A DNA stretch of 64,000 nucleotides. It comes from Edaphochlamys debaryana (Eukaryota > Chlorophyta > Chlorophyceae > Chlamydomonadales). The notes under the pieces were generated by a model, which saw nothing but the letters and a program-made list of their open reading frames with translations, was not told the origin of the DNA and ran no database searches. This document shows, in pieces, positions 1 through 11,000 of the stretch (positions within the stretch are counted from its first letter, which is position 1; each line of letters starts with the position of its first letter). The position numbers and the translations under genes were made by a program. Location: NCBI GenBank assembly GCA_016858145.1, contig JAEHOE010000047.1:248001-312000 (forward strand), written 5' to 3'.

Positions 1-179
1 TCAAGTGACGCGCACGCAACCGAGCAAGGCACGCTACTCGGTGGGTTGAGCACGCCATCAGAAACCCGCCGAAGCGCGACAGCCCGTGATGCGGGCCTGT
101 TTTTGGTCGCTCCTGAACCCGGCGCTCCCCTAGCCTCCCTTGCGAGCTACATACGCATCAGCCAGCTAGCGCAGCGCAC

Positions 180-3100
180 CTCGACAATACAGCCATCGAT
201 AATGCGCGGCGGCGTCAGGTGAGTCAAGACGCCATGGTCCTGCCGTTCATCTCTCTCTGGCGGGGGTCGGTCGCTTGCAGCAGGCACTATGTTGGACTGT
301 GTGCTGGGTGCGTCGCAGCAGCTGCTGCCGCCGCTTGTGCGCCAGCCCTGGTCATCAGGGGGCTTGCCATGGCCGCTGCTGCCACAGAACGATCCCTCCT
401 CCTGTATCAGTGGAACTGGATGGATGGGGGCGGGGACAGGTGGGCGGTGTTCGTTGCGGAGGAGGGGGGTCATTGCATGGCGGAGTTACATGCTTTGTCG
501 TACGACACCCCCACAGCATACACTCACGTTGGCTGCTGCGTTCATGTAGCGAGGGGGGTTGCGGCTCATAGCGCGGTGCCGAACGCCGTGTCGTCCCTGA
601 CTCTGGGTCTGGGGCGGCGTCCTTCCTACAGTGCGGCGGGGTACCGCCGGTTTGCGAAGCGGTTTGAGCGTCAGGCACCAATCAAACGAGCCCACCAGCC
701 ATCAGTCCCGTCTACGGCAAGTCCAGATATATACCATCAGGCGCTGGATGGGCAGTTGGCTTCCGTTCTGCCCCGCCTGCCCTGCCGCCCAACGCACCCG
801 CCATGGCGCAGAGAGGGCTGGCGCATGCGGCGCCGCCGCAGGACAAGCGCAGCTCCAGCGGAGGCCGCCACCAGAAGGAGACCTGAAAGGAAAGCCGAGG
901 TTGATACAAGGAAGCTCCGTGTGACGTGAGACGGGCATCAGGGCAGGGCACGGCCTGGCTCCGCAAGCACAGCTTCGGCTTCACCTCTCCATCCATTGTT
1001 CATGCGCTCCCGTCCCCGCGCGCCGCAGCGCTCACCTGCTCCCAAGCAGCCCCCTAGCACAGGGGCGAGAGGCACGCCTCCACTCGCAGGAGCAGCGGCG
1101 GCAGCCACCGGAGCGTCGTCCGCGGGTGGGCTACTAGTTGGGCCCGAGGGTGAAGGACCCGGGCTGAAGGCCCTGTGGGCGACGGGCTCCGTAGAACTGA
1201 ACTCGTCCCAGATCGGGGGCTGCGGGCTGGATTGCATGAGCAGCAGGCAGCCTGTGGAAAAGGGATGGAGGGCATGCTGAGATGGGCTGGAGCATGGAGG
1301 GAAGCAGGTAGGCTTGCTCAAGGCATCCCTGCCCTCATCTCTGCTCACCAAGCGGGCCGTGTTTCTCCAGACATTCATCTGCAGCTCATGACACGACGTA
1401 GACCGGTGGGTTAGTCGGGTGGCCCCGTTAGCCCCGTCGTCACCCGGTGTAGGGGTGACGCACAACAGTACATACCCTGCATGCCCTGCCCTATCTGCAG
1501 CACACGACATGCCCCTGCACGGATCACCTACCGCCCTCGGGACTACTCCCCACAGATCCATTCATTGCCCCGCCCCTCAGAGCATGCGGGGGCTTCCCTC
1601 TCACCACTCACCACTCAGCACGTTTCTACAGATGGCGTTGCTACGCAACATCCACATGTCGTAGTTGTTGTTGCGTGGCGTCCCAGCTAGATCCAGGTCA
1701 CGGCCCTGGTGCGCATGCATGCATTTGATATCGTGTGCAGAAAGGATTTCTGGTGAAACCCCGCGCATGCTTGCAAGCAGCAGCATGATGCACCCATCCA
1801 ATTAAACAAATATAATCTCACCGTCATGGCCAGATCGTACATGGCGAACATAATGGGCCTGATGGGCGCAACGTGCCATGTGGGGTTGATGCTGATAAAC
1901 AGACGCAATATCAGTATGCCCCTGAAGCCTAAACCCTTTGCAGTCTCGAAAAAAAGGCGGATGGGAACTCTCACTCACCAGCAGCGCCGAGACAGGTCCG
2001 CCACCGATGATGCCCTGCGAGCGCAGCACGCAAGCCACGATATGTAAAGCGCCATTCGTACAGTAAGTGCAAGGAGCACACCGCGTGTACGGCGGGCCTC
2101 TATTGATAACATGCGGGCAGGCCCCATGCGTGCCCCCCGCCCATCCACCACCGCACCGGTCGAGGCATGGGTACGACACGTTCAAGTCGTACTTCTGTAC
2201 GCCAGGTAGGCTGGCCGGGCGGGCAACTGTGCGGCAGGCAAGGGCAGAAACGCAGGGGCGGCGGGAGCAGAAGGAGCGAGCTGGGTCAGCTGTGAGTTGC
2301 TTGACTGAAGGTGGGTTAGAGCCAGAGCGGGGTTCGCCCTAAAGGCTCCGCCGGGGCCGGCGGCGCAGATCAAGGATTTGACGCCGTCGATGGACCACAG
2401 CAAGCTCGGCCCTCACCCGCTGCAAAGTTGTTGGATGCCACGCTGGGAGGATAGCAAAAATCTGGGGCAAGAAAGGAGGTGGTGGGTCGGTGGAGAGCGA
2501 TCCTTGCATGGATGGACGCACATGACACGCTCCAGGAAGCGCCATTGATTATGGAACTACGCAAGGGGCGAACAGCGCCTGAGCGGGAAGCTCTGCATGC
2601 CGCCAGTCCACCGGGTCTCCATCCTCGCTGGAAACCATCCTCTGTACCGGTATGCGAGCTGACTCCTGACTAAAACCCTGAGGTGAGCACCTGTCCACCC
2701 TGTTCCATTCGCATGACTCGGGTGCGCACGTACGCACCGAGGAGGCCAAAGACGCTGTCCACCACGAGAAGCGCCCCGGAGGATGGCGGTTGGCCGTTGA
2801 CCAACGGCCTCGGCGCCAGCAGGTCAAAGCCTGTACGTCCGGCGGGGAGGGTCCAGGTCCAGGAGGCATGGTGCGTGGTGAGTAGGGCAACTCCATCTGG
2901 GTTCCCTCGCTCGGGGCTAGGTTCCCCCCTTCGTTTGAACCCCAGCCAGCAGCCTAGGGCTGTCCAGACCGCGTCAAGTTCATTCGTTGCCCCTGCCACG
3001 CACCGGGTGCCCGGAGTATGTTGTCTCTCCTGAAGCCGTAGAGGACCAGGTTCACAAAGCTGAGGGTAACGTTGTCGCCAAGAACCACCTGCAGCCGGGA

Positions 3101-3871
3101 GCAGGGAAATGGCATTTTGATAACTTGCGTACCGGGCACACGGCGGGTGAAGTAGTGGCGCATGGAAGGCGGCGGCAGGTGGCGGGGGGCCCGGTCAACA
3201 CCAGGGCGGGGGGGCCCTCCTTGGCAACGCTCCTTAGCCCTGCGGGCTGGAGCAAGGTCTTCGGGCTCACACGGGGCGTCAAGCGTTGTAAGCACCAGTC
3301 CCTCCCGCCCGCTCCTCGCTGGCCAGGAAAGCCCCGCACCGCAGCGACGGCAAGCCCGCCATCGGCACTCAGACTCGGCAGCAGGAGCTGCCGACCGGCC
3401 CTCACCTTGAGGCTCGCCTCGAGCACCAAGAGGGGAGGTCCCGGCAGCGAGTCCGTGCCTCGAACCGTCAGGTTGCGGTTGAGCACCACCGGGGAAGCGA
3501 TCCCCAGCCAATCCTTCTCAGACAGCTCTATAACCTGCAACATTAGGCGAGCGTCCTAGGCCCCAACCGTGTCCTGGTTGTATGGCCGGGAGAATGCAAT
3601 TCGGAAACCGCGAGCGCCATAAGGCCTACAAACCTGCGCATCTATTCGTGCCACAAGCACACCGCTGTCTGTGAAAGCCCGAACCAGGTCCGCTGACGAC
3701 CCGACCACGCACAAGCTCCACCGGCTCGCTGACAGCCAGAGCAACAACATTGCTAGCTAATAAGGTTATACAGATCGCGAGGAAAGCGAGCAGCCCTTGG
3801 CGCGCCGGGCCCAAACGGCAGCCGGAATGCCGCTCGTAATGTTGGCTACAACTGAGCAGAGCTTGCTCCAT
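180..3871 (-). CDS. Receptor-like single-pass membrane protein with NLTVRG-type ectodomain; 3' end beyond left window edge
   Basis: I traced these exons on the minus strand: 3871-3706, 3668-3634, 3534-3406, 3088-3004, 2830-2691, 2194-2157, 2099-1979, 1705-1622, 1378-1349, 1219-1036, 882-798, 600-528, 401-180. Phases agree at every junction used, but the 37-nt intron at 3705-3669 and the part between 1979 and 1349 are weak. Visible: a hydrophobic signal peptide near residues 25-45, then an ectodomain with NLTVRG, GDNVTLSFVNLVLYGF and GIIGGGPVSALL. YDMWMLRSNAICR follows, then a Pro/Ser linker. Exons 1219-1036 and 882-798 jointly encode one membrane helix (PLAPVLGGCLGA then LLLVAASAGAALVL), followed by RRRR. 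About 100 hydrophilic cytosolic residues follow before the window ends. From memory, ectodomains of this type in Chlamydomonas and Volvox often precede a TKL-type Ser/Thr kinase domain. None is visible here, so the kinase is inference. It could equally be a short receptor without a kinase. Confidence 0.6.
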
Positions 3872-4641
3872 CCACAATCGTTGAGGCGGAGTTACCGTGT
3901 TCTATGCATTGCATGAGAACGGAGTTATCGCGGCAACAGTGCGAGCTTGTTCGCGCTGGACTACTTGCGTTAGGGCCGCTATGGCCAGACTCCGGTCTTG
4001 CTGTCGCTGATTTTTGGGCCCGCCTTCGGGGCTTTGCTGCCCTGCAGCTTCCTCCCCCCCAGTGGGACCGTGTGTCTGTTGTGCATCCTTTTCTGGCGGC
4101 TTCCGCGGAGGGCGAGGTGGTGTATCGCGGGCCGCTCTAGTGCGTTGTGTTTTGGCACGCTGTGCCCTGGCGTTGTTGGTGTTCGGCCTGTCCTGCGACT
4201 CTGACACTCTGGCATTCCTGGCTATCCATCGGCAGCTCCCGAACGATATCGGGGCATGCAGTGTGCGGTCTGGCACAATCAGGCCATTGCGAGTGGGTTG
4301 CGATCCCTCGCCACTGTAATCGCTGCTTCACTCCGGTTGAGTCGAAATGCCCCATTTTCCACTGTTTGCTCATTATCTAAGCACAGCGATGCTCTCTCTA
4401 TCATCGCGAACACCGCATGCTTGCTCGGCGTGAACGTCGGTCACAATTTCCCCGAGGTCGTCGTTTTGGTCGCTTTCTGCTTGTTTCCCTATTGCTGCTT
4501 GTTCTCCTAGGTAGACCCAGACAGACTGCGCTCTCAGAAGCCCTTTACAGCCGTGCGACAAGGAGTGTGACCTCCGCGTTTGCGACCCAACAGTTCCTAC
4601 CTAGCTCCCGCACCCTTACAGCGTGCAGTAGTTCGCCCGAC

Positions 4642-5772
4642 ATGTTCGCGCGTTCAGTTAGCGAAGGGAGCGAAGGGAGCGAAGGCGGCGTGCCTGATGG
4701 CGACGTGGCCCAGCTGGACGCCAGCCAGGGCTCGGAGCTGGAAGAGGAGGGCGAGAGCACAGAGAGCGAGGACGGGCACAGTCCCGACGCAATGCCCCAA
4801 TATTGGGATGCGCGGACGCAACGGCACGCAGACAGCTCAACGCGCCCAGTCGACTGGGGTGAACGTGTTGCGACGCGCGACGGGAGCGATGTAAGCGGGG
4901 GCCTCTAGAGTAGTGTAGACCGTGCCGTGCCCTGGCCGTGCAACCCGCCGCCTTCCCGCTCCCTGTGCACCTCACAGGAGGACGAGGTGGTCTTACACTC
5001 CCAGTGGAATCGCAGCTGTGCCGTAGGCGCGGGTCTGGTCAACCTGGGGAACACCTGCTACCTCAACGCAACGCTCCAGGTAGGGGGGGCTTGCTTGTGT
5101 GGGCACGCCAGCCCAGTTAGTTTACCCCCCAACTACCAATTACCGCAAGACATTCTGCTGTCTCTGCCCGTCCTCGCATGCAGTGCATGGCATACACCCC
5201 CCCCTTGGGCCAGCTTTGTGTTGCCAAAGTGCACTCCTCGACCTGCCCTGCTGGGTCACCAGCCTGTCGATTCTGCCTCGTCGAGGAGCAACTCGGCGCC
5301 TCCTGCGGGCCACACGGGGCACTTCCCTGCAGCCAACCGCCATGGTCGATAACCTGACACGCTTCGGGTGGGTCCACGGATACTTGGTGCGGTGCGGCAT
5401 GTGCAGAGTATGCGTGACGCTTCCCTAACATGCTTTCCTCGCCTGGCCCCCGTGGCTGCGACAGGGCCGACTTCGAGGTGGACCAACAGGAGGACAGTCA
5501 CGAGTTCCTGCTGGCGGTCCTGAACGGGATGGAAAGCGATGCGCAGTTCATGGTAGGACGGCGCAGAATCCAACAGGCATACGCCACCTACCAACGCATG
5601 CGTTTCCTTCCACCCACAGGGAGGGCAACTGCACCGCACCATTGTGGGGGACCTGTTCAGGGGCGACTTGCGGTCTTCTGTTCGGTGCGAGGAGTGCGGG
5701 AATGTATCCAGCACGCACCAGCCGTTCACAGCCCTCACAGCCCTGTCGCTTCCAATCGTCAAGGGCAATGGG
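4642..5772 (+). pseudogene. Ubiquitin-specific protease (USP/UBP), 5' part only, with a frame break
   Basis: Exons are 4642-4890, 4978-5079, 5184-5367, 5465-5552 and 5620-5772. The first encodes an acidic, Ser/Glu-rich N-terminus. Exon 2 carries the catalytic Cys box GLVNLGNTCYLNATLQ. Exon 3 gives CMAYTPPLGQL and a CxxC-like stretch typical of USP36/UBP16 relatives. Exon 4 has QQEDSHEFLLAVLNG. Exon 5 has DLFRGDLRSSVRCEECG, the start of the zinc-ribbon finger. The family cleaves ubiquitin from proteins using Cys, His and Asp/Asn. Two faults are visible. Exon 3 is 184 nt, and its end (AMVDNLTRFG) reads one base out of phase with its beginning, so a base is missing or two are extra. After 5772 nothing resembles the rest of the fold, including the His box, and a 177-bp tandem repeat follows. 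Either this is a truncated pseudogene or the assembly is broken here. Confidence 0.62.
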
Positions 5773-5785
5773 GTAAGGAGCCCCC

Positions 5786-6208
5786 AGCAACCCGCACCCC
5801 CCATCTGGCGCGGCGCGTAGCTCACCAGCCCCTGTGTTGCTGACGGTGAGAGCTGCAGTGACGGGCTATACTCGACGAGACGAATCCGGCAGTGTGCTTC
5901 ACTCGCATTGCGTTTCCTGCACCCCCGGCCCGACCCCGCCTCCAGCCCACCCAATCACCCCGAGCAACCCGCACCCCCCATCTGGCGCGGCGCGTAGCTC
6001 ACCAGCCCCTGCGTTGCTGACGGTGAGAGCTGCAGTGACGGGCTATACTCGACGAGACGAATCCGGCAGTGTGCTTAACTCGCATTGCGTTTCCGGCACC
6101 CCCGGCCCGACCCCGCCTCCAGCCCACCCAATCACCCCGAGCAACCCGCACCCCCCATCTAGCTCACCAGCCCCTGCGTTGCTGACGGTGAGAGCTGCAG
6201 TGACGGGC
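5786..6208. repeat. 177-bp tandem repeat, about 2.4 copies
   Basis: Unit starts are at 5786, 5963 and 6140 (two exact 177-bp steps). The third copy lacks 12 bp (a GGCGCGGCGC-rich stretch) and stops near 6208. Copies differ by only a few substitutions, so the duplication is recent. The unit is 59 codons long and open in one forward frame across all copies. It also contains a possible splice donor (ACG|GTGAGA) and an adjacent acceptor-like GCTGCAG. It lies immediately after the last recognisable exon of the truncated protease gene. Confidence 0.9.
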
Positions 6209-8015
6209 CTCCTGCCTCTGTGCCTGCTTCTGCTCGTTGAAGTAGTCCAATGCTGAATCACCACAGGAGAGGCAATAGTGATCAGTGAAGCTGGTAACAA
6301 GCGAAAGCACTTGTGCGCGGGAGCTGATGCATCCTTACCCGGCGCGGCGTCGTCAGTCAGCGGACCCGCGATCTGGGCATCGGCATTCGCCCTTGATCGA
6401 TGCCCTGCTTGCTGGGGCGCGCTATAGGGCTCCTACGTAGGCGCGGCACACTTGTGAGCTCGCCGATGCAACCCAACAACCAGGCGAAGACCCTTTAGCG
6501 CACCCGACGCTTCACGCGAAGGCTAGCATCAACGCTCTGCTTGGCCTCCATCAGGACAGAGGTCGGCGCGAGTCTGCGACCTTCTCCGCGAAATCGCGTG
6601 TGAGCTATTGAGCCTATCGAGCTAAAGGAGCTCGCTGTATATGATAGCGATCAACGGCAGGGGTTAACACGCGCTGTGGGCTACGTTTGGGATCGCCCTC
6701 CACTCAACCGGAGTCTGGCCATAGCGGCCGTCATGCGGACTACTTACGGCAGCAGAGTTCGCACCCGCACCCGGGGTCAGGCAGCGGGGCCCAGACTTCT
6801 GGACATGGCCCGCCTGTGTGATGGTGAGGTTATTGTTATAGTGGCCGCTCATCGTGGCGCTGCCGTGCGATGGGCTCCGCGTGGCCACGGTGCCAAACCG
6901 CCAAATGAGAGCCGGGATCGGAGCGGTCTCCAAGGGCCTCGCGGCGCCTACACACGACAACGGGGCCAATCCCCAACACAATAACAACGGCATCGTCTAC
7001 GTCTACTGTTGAAGCCGAATAACCCGTGTTTCAACCGCTTCCTCCTGGCCTGGTCTGACCTAACCGTACCTGACCCATCTGGGGGACTGGAGCACGGCAT
7101 GCGGCCTGGTGAGGGGTCGGGGCCAGCGAGGGCAAGCAGGATCCGCACGAGTAAGGGCCAGTCGGCCTAGTCCTCATTATGCGGCGCAACATGGCAAAGG
7201 CTTATTTGTGTTAAACGGGGCATATGTGCCCAGCGTGTCCACCACAAATCCACACTCCCGGTTGCCAAGACCATGCGGGCTCGAACGCGTCGGTCTTCGC
7301 CTCGAGACCCCGCCGAGGCTTCCACCATAGTCCGCCCAAAGACGGGGATTGCGGATCCCAAGTTACGCACTCAGTCTTCGTCGGTCTCTTCTCATCCCAT
7401 GGCGCAATAACGGTTGGCTCCCGTACGCCTTTGCTCACCCCACGGCCCCAGACGGTCAAGCCCGCTCCGGCTCACGAACGCCCCGGCAGCCCTCTTTCTG
7501 ATCTGCTATCGGCGCTGACTGGGCCCTCGCCTGTAAGGCCCAGCCAGCGCCCCTCCCTCCCGGGAGCCCAAGACAAGTCAACATCAAACGCGTTGCTAGT
7601 CTTCCGTGTACGGAACCTCCAAGCTCCGTCACCTAATACCGGGCCCTGCCGTTGTCCCGCCTGCACTCAACGCCTCCTATCGGCCGCCCGCGCCCCCGCA
7701 CCCACACGGACATCCTCCGAGGGGCGAGGAGACGCTCCTTTGCGAAACCCTCAACCACCACGACAGCGCCCTGTTCCGAGGGCATGCAGCCCCCCGAAGC
7801 CAGCCCAGCGACTGCAGCCTCACGCACTGCGGCGAGCGCAGAGCCCAGCCCGCCGGACCACCTCTGGCGGCCATCGTCACCGCCGCTCCGTCGCCCCCCT
7901 GCTCCGTCCGCGCTGCCCGCCGGCGTTGCCAGGCACGCAGCCGCCGCCTCCCGCCTCCCAAGATGGCGCCCACCTCGCCGTCCATTCCTCTGCCTCTCCC
8001 CACGCCTGTGCTGCT
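6209..8015. other. Intergenic, no gene recognised
   Basis: Several short open frames occur on both strands, but none shows family motifs or a consistent exon chain. The right part should hold the 3' untranslated region of the minus-strand ispG gene. I found no minus-strand TGTAA signal within it. Confidence 0.5.
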
Positions 8016-11000
8016 TTACTTGGCGCCCACGAGCTGCTTCTCCTCCTCCTCCACCTTGGGCGGCTCCACCCAGCGGCCGTGCTCCTTGATGAGCTCGATG
8101 AGCTGGTCGCAGGCCTGCGGGGGGAAGGGGTGAGGGTGACGAGAGGGGGGTTTGACGGTGGAGAACGTGGCAAGGAGCCGCATCGACGAGAGCGGGGGCG
8201 GTGGCGGCAAGAGATGATGCGCACGGCGAGACGCTCGCAGGACTGGCCGTGGTGAAGGGCGGGGCAGGGCAGGGCAGTCCTCACTGCCGGTGATGCATAC
8301 CCGACGATATGGGCCCCCCGACACATGTACCGGCACTGCGCCCAGCTCCGTCCACCATTCCATCCCCCTACTCACCGACTCCATGGGGATGGCGCGGCGC
8401 ACCACCTCCTTGCCCACGTACAGGTCGATCTTGCCCGGGGCGCCGCCCACGTAGCCGAAGTCCGCGTCCGCCATCTCGCCTGGGGACAGGAGGGCCGGGT
8501 GTGGGTTGAGGCCAGTCCTGTCGTCCACGGCCATGCAGCCAGAGTGCCCACGCCTGCTGCCTACTGCCCTTTCCAGTAGGTGCTCTGTCTTTCATGAACA
8601 AACCCTGCAGCCGCGAGCCCACGCGTGCTGGCTCTGTCCACATCCCAAGTGCTACCCGCCCCGGCCCGCACCTGGGCCGTTGACGATGCAGCCCATGACG
8701 GCGATCGCCACACCCGGCAGGTGGCCGGTGCGGGTGCGGATCTGGTCCGTCACCTCCTGTGGGGGCGGGAGCCGGGGGCAAGGCGCCGGGACGTTCCATT
8801 CAGGCACGTACGTAAAACCCTCGTCTCGTCGGGCGGGGACCCGCAGGCCCCAACCATTCACCACCGTCCCTGCAACGCCTGGGCTCGACCCCAGCGCCTC
8901 AGACCAGCACCAGCACCCGCGCCCACGCCCCAACTTCGGCGCCCCCGAAAACACACGGCGCACCTGCAGGTTGAACAGCGTGCGGCCGCACGATGGGCAG
9001 GACACGTACTCGGTCTTGATGTTGCGCATGCGGCTGCCCTGCAGCAGGCCGAAGGCCGTGGTGCGCAGGAAGTCCATGTCCTCGCCGGGGCACTCAATCA
9101 TGGCGCCGTCGCCGAGGCCGTCCACCTGGGGGGAAAAAGAGTGGAGGGGGTGGAGGGGTAAAGGCAGAGTGCAGCTATCCGGGTCTGGCCCGCCAGCCAG
9201 CGTGGTGGGGTCAGCAAGCGGTTCAGGACAGTGGGATGGGGTGGGGTGCGCGGCACCAGGCGGCTCGCGAGCATGGTCGACCGGTCCCCGTTGTCATGCC
9301 GGCTCCCTCGGCTCACCAGCAGGCCGCCGACCAGGGAGCCGGTGGTGATGACGATCTCGTCACGCATGGTGCCCTGCGGGGGGAAGGGCACGTGGAGGCA
9401 GAAATGGTGAGCGCGAGAGGCATGGACCGTCAGCTACAGTCAACCGCAGACGATGCGGAGGCACTTAGCGCAACCCGTTTGTGCCCAAGCTCTGGCCTCA
9501 TCACAAGCCTGGGCTGGGCATCCGGGGGTGCCGGGGATCCAGCGCTCCGCCCCAAAGAGGTGCAGTGCAGCCCACCTTGGGGAAGGAGATGGCGTGGATG
9601 ATGGGGGTGGTGATCTCGTGGCGCTTGATCGCGTCGAAGACGCGGCGCGACGAGTGCAGGCGGGACACGCCGGGCGCGGTGGAGATGAGCACCACCATGG
9701 GGGCCAGCTTCTGCGGGGTGGGGCGGAGGCGGGGGCGGGGAAAGCGGTGTGTAGCGCTGCTTGCGTAAGCCGAGGATACATGGGACCGGTGTGCGGTGGG
9801 GAAGTGGCGAGCGCAACTAACGGCTTCGGCTCGCACCGCGGACCGGAAGCTGCCGTGCACGTTGACGCGGGGCCCAGTCACCCGTCCGGGCCCCAGACGG
9901 CTCCCCATCCCTACGCACCTTGAGCGCGCCCAGCTCCTCCTCCGTCTCCGTGCCGTCCACCTCGATGGCCCAGCGGGTGGAGCCCTGCGGGCCGCAGGCG
10001 CATACATGTCCGTCAGCGCTTGGTGCACTGCTGGAGTGCACGGTCGGCGAGGGCGGCACCGGAAGGCAGGCACGGCGCACTGCCCAAACCTGCTGATCCT
10101 GCCGTTCCCCCGCCCGCCCATCCGCGTGGCCGCGCTCTCCTCCGCTCTTTGTGCGCGCCCCTCCGCCTCCCCCACGCCTTTGCCTCCGCCCCCGCCCCCA
10201 CCTCGGGCAGGGCCACGCCGCCCGCGACCGCCTTCTTGAGCGACACCAGGGCCACGGCGCCCGGCAGCGGGTCCTTGGCCAGCGCCTCCACGGGGGCAAT
10301 CACGTGCGTGGTCACCTCCTGCGTGGATAGGCAGCGCCAGAGCAGGCACGCAAGCACTTGTAGGGGAGAAGGGGTGGTCGAAGGCACCGGGGCCGAGCGG
10401 CGAGCACAGTGCTACGCCCTCGCGCTGACGGCCCACCCAGCTAGGCCGCTTGCCAGCACCAGCACCACGGACGCAGGCGCGGGCGCCCCATGTCCCGCCC
10501 AGCCCCGACCCCATCCCCAGCTTGCATGCACCGGGCCCACGGGCGCAGGCGCGCACCTGCAGGCGGCGCAGCGCGCGGCGGCCGTCCTTGTCCGAGGAGG
10601 ACGGGATCTCGCGCATGACGATCGAGTCGGCGGTGGCAATGTCCTTGAAGGGCATGCCCACGGCCAGCTTGGCGCCCAGGCGCTTGTACGTGAACTGCGG
10701 GGTGAAGGGGTCGGCGACTTGAAACGCCCGGGCATGGCCGCGCCTCTCTTGAGCTGCTCGCCTCAACTGCCAACACTCATCTCCTCCTCCCTCCCTGCAA
10801 GCTAGAGCTCTGGACGATTGCCTAGAGCGCCTCCACCGACGCCCCATCCTCTGCCGAGTCCCGCTGCATGAGACGCTCAATAGCGTAAGGCTCTGTGCTT
10901 TGTCCCCTGCTACGAGGCCACGCCTTTCTGTCGTACAGCGGAGCTGTCCCACGCCGTCCCTTGCGCTCCTACGTCCTATACAGCTCCTCCGCATTCCCTC

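Noticed and set aside
3904..4140. 78-codon plus-strand frame ahead of the protease gene
   Set aside because: No motif, and no splice link in phase to the protease exon starting at 4642.
6760..6990. GHY-containing minus-strand frame as a possible USP His box
   Set aside because: Wrong strand relative to the protease exons, and the surrounding residues do not resemble the His-box context.
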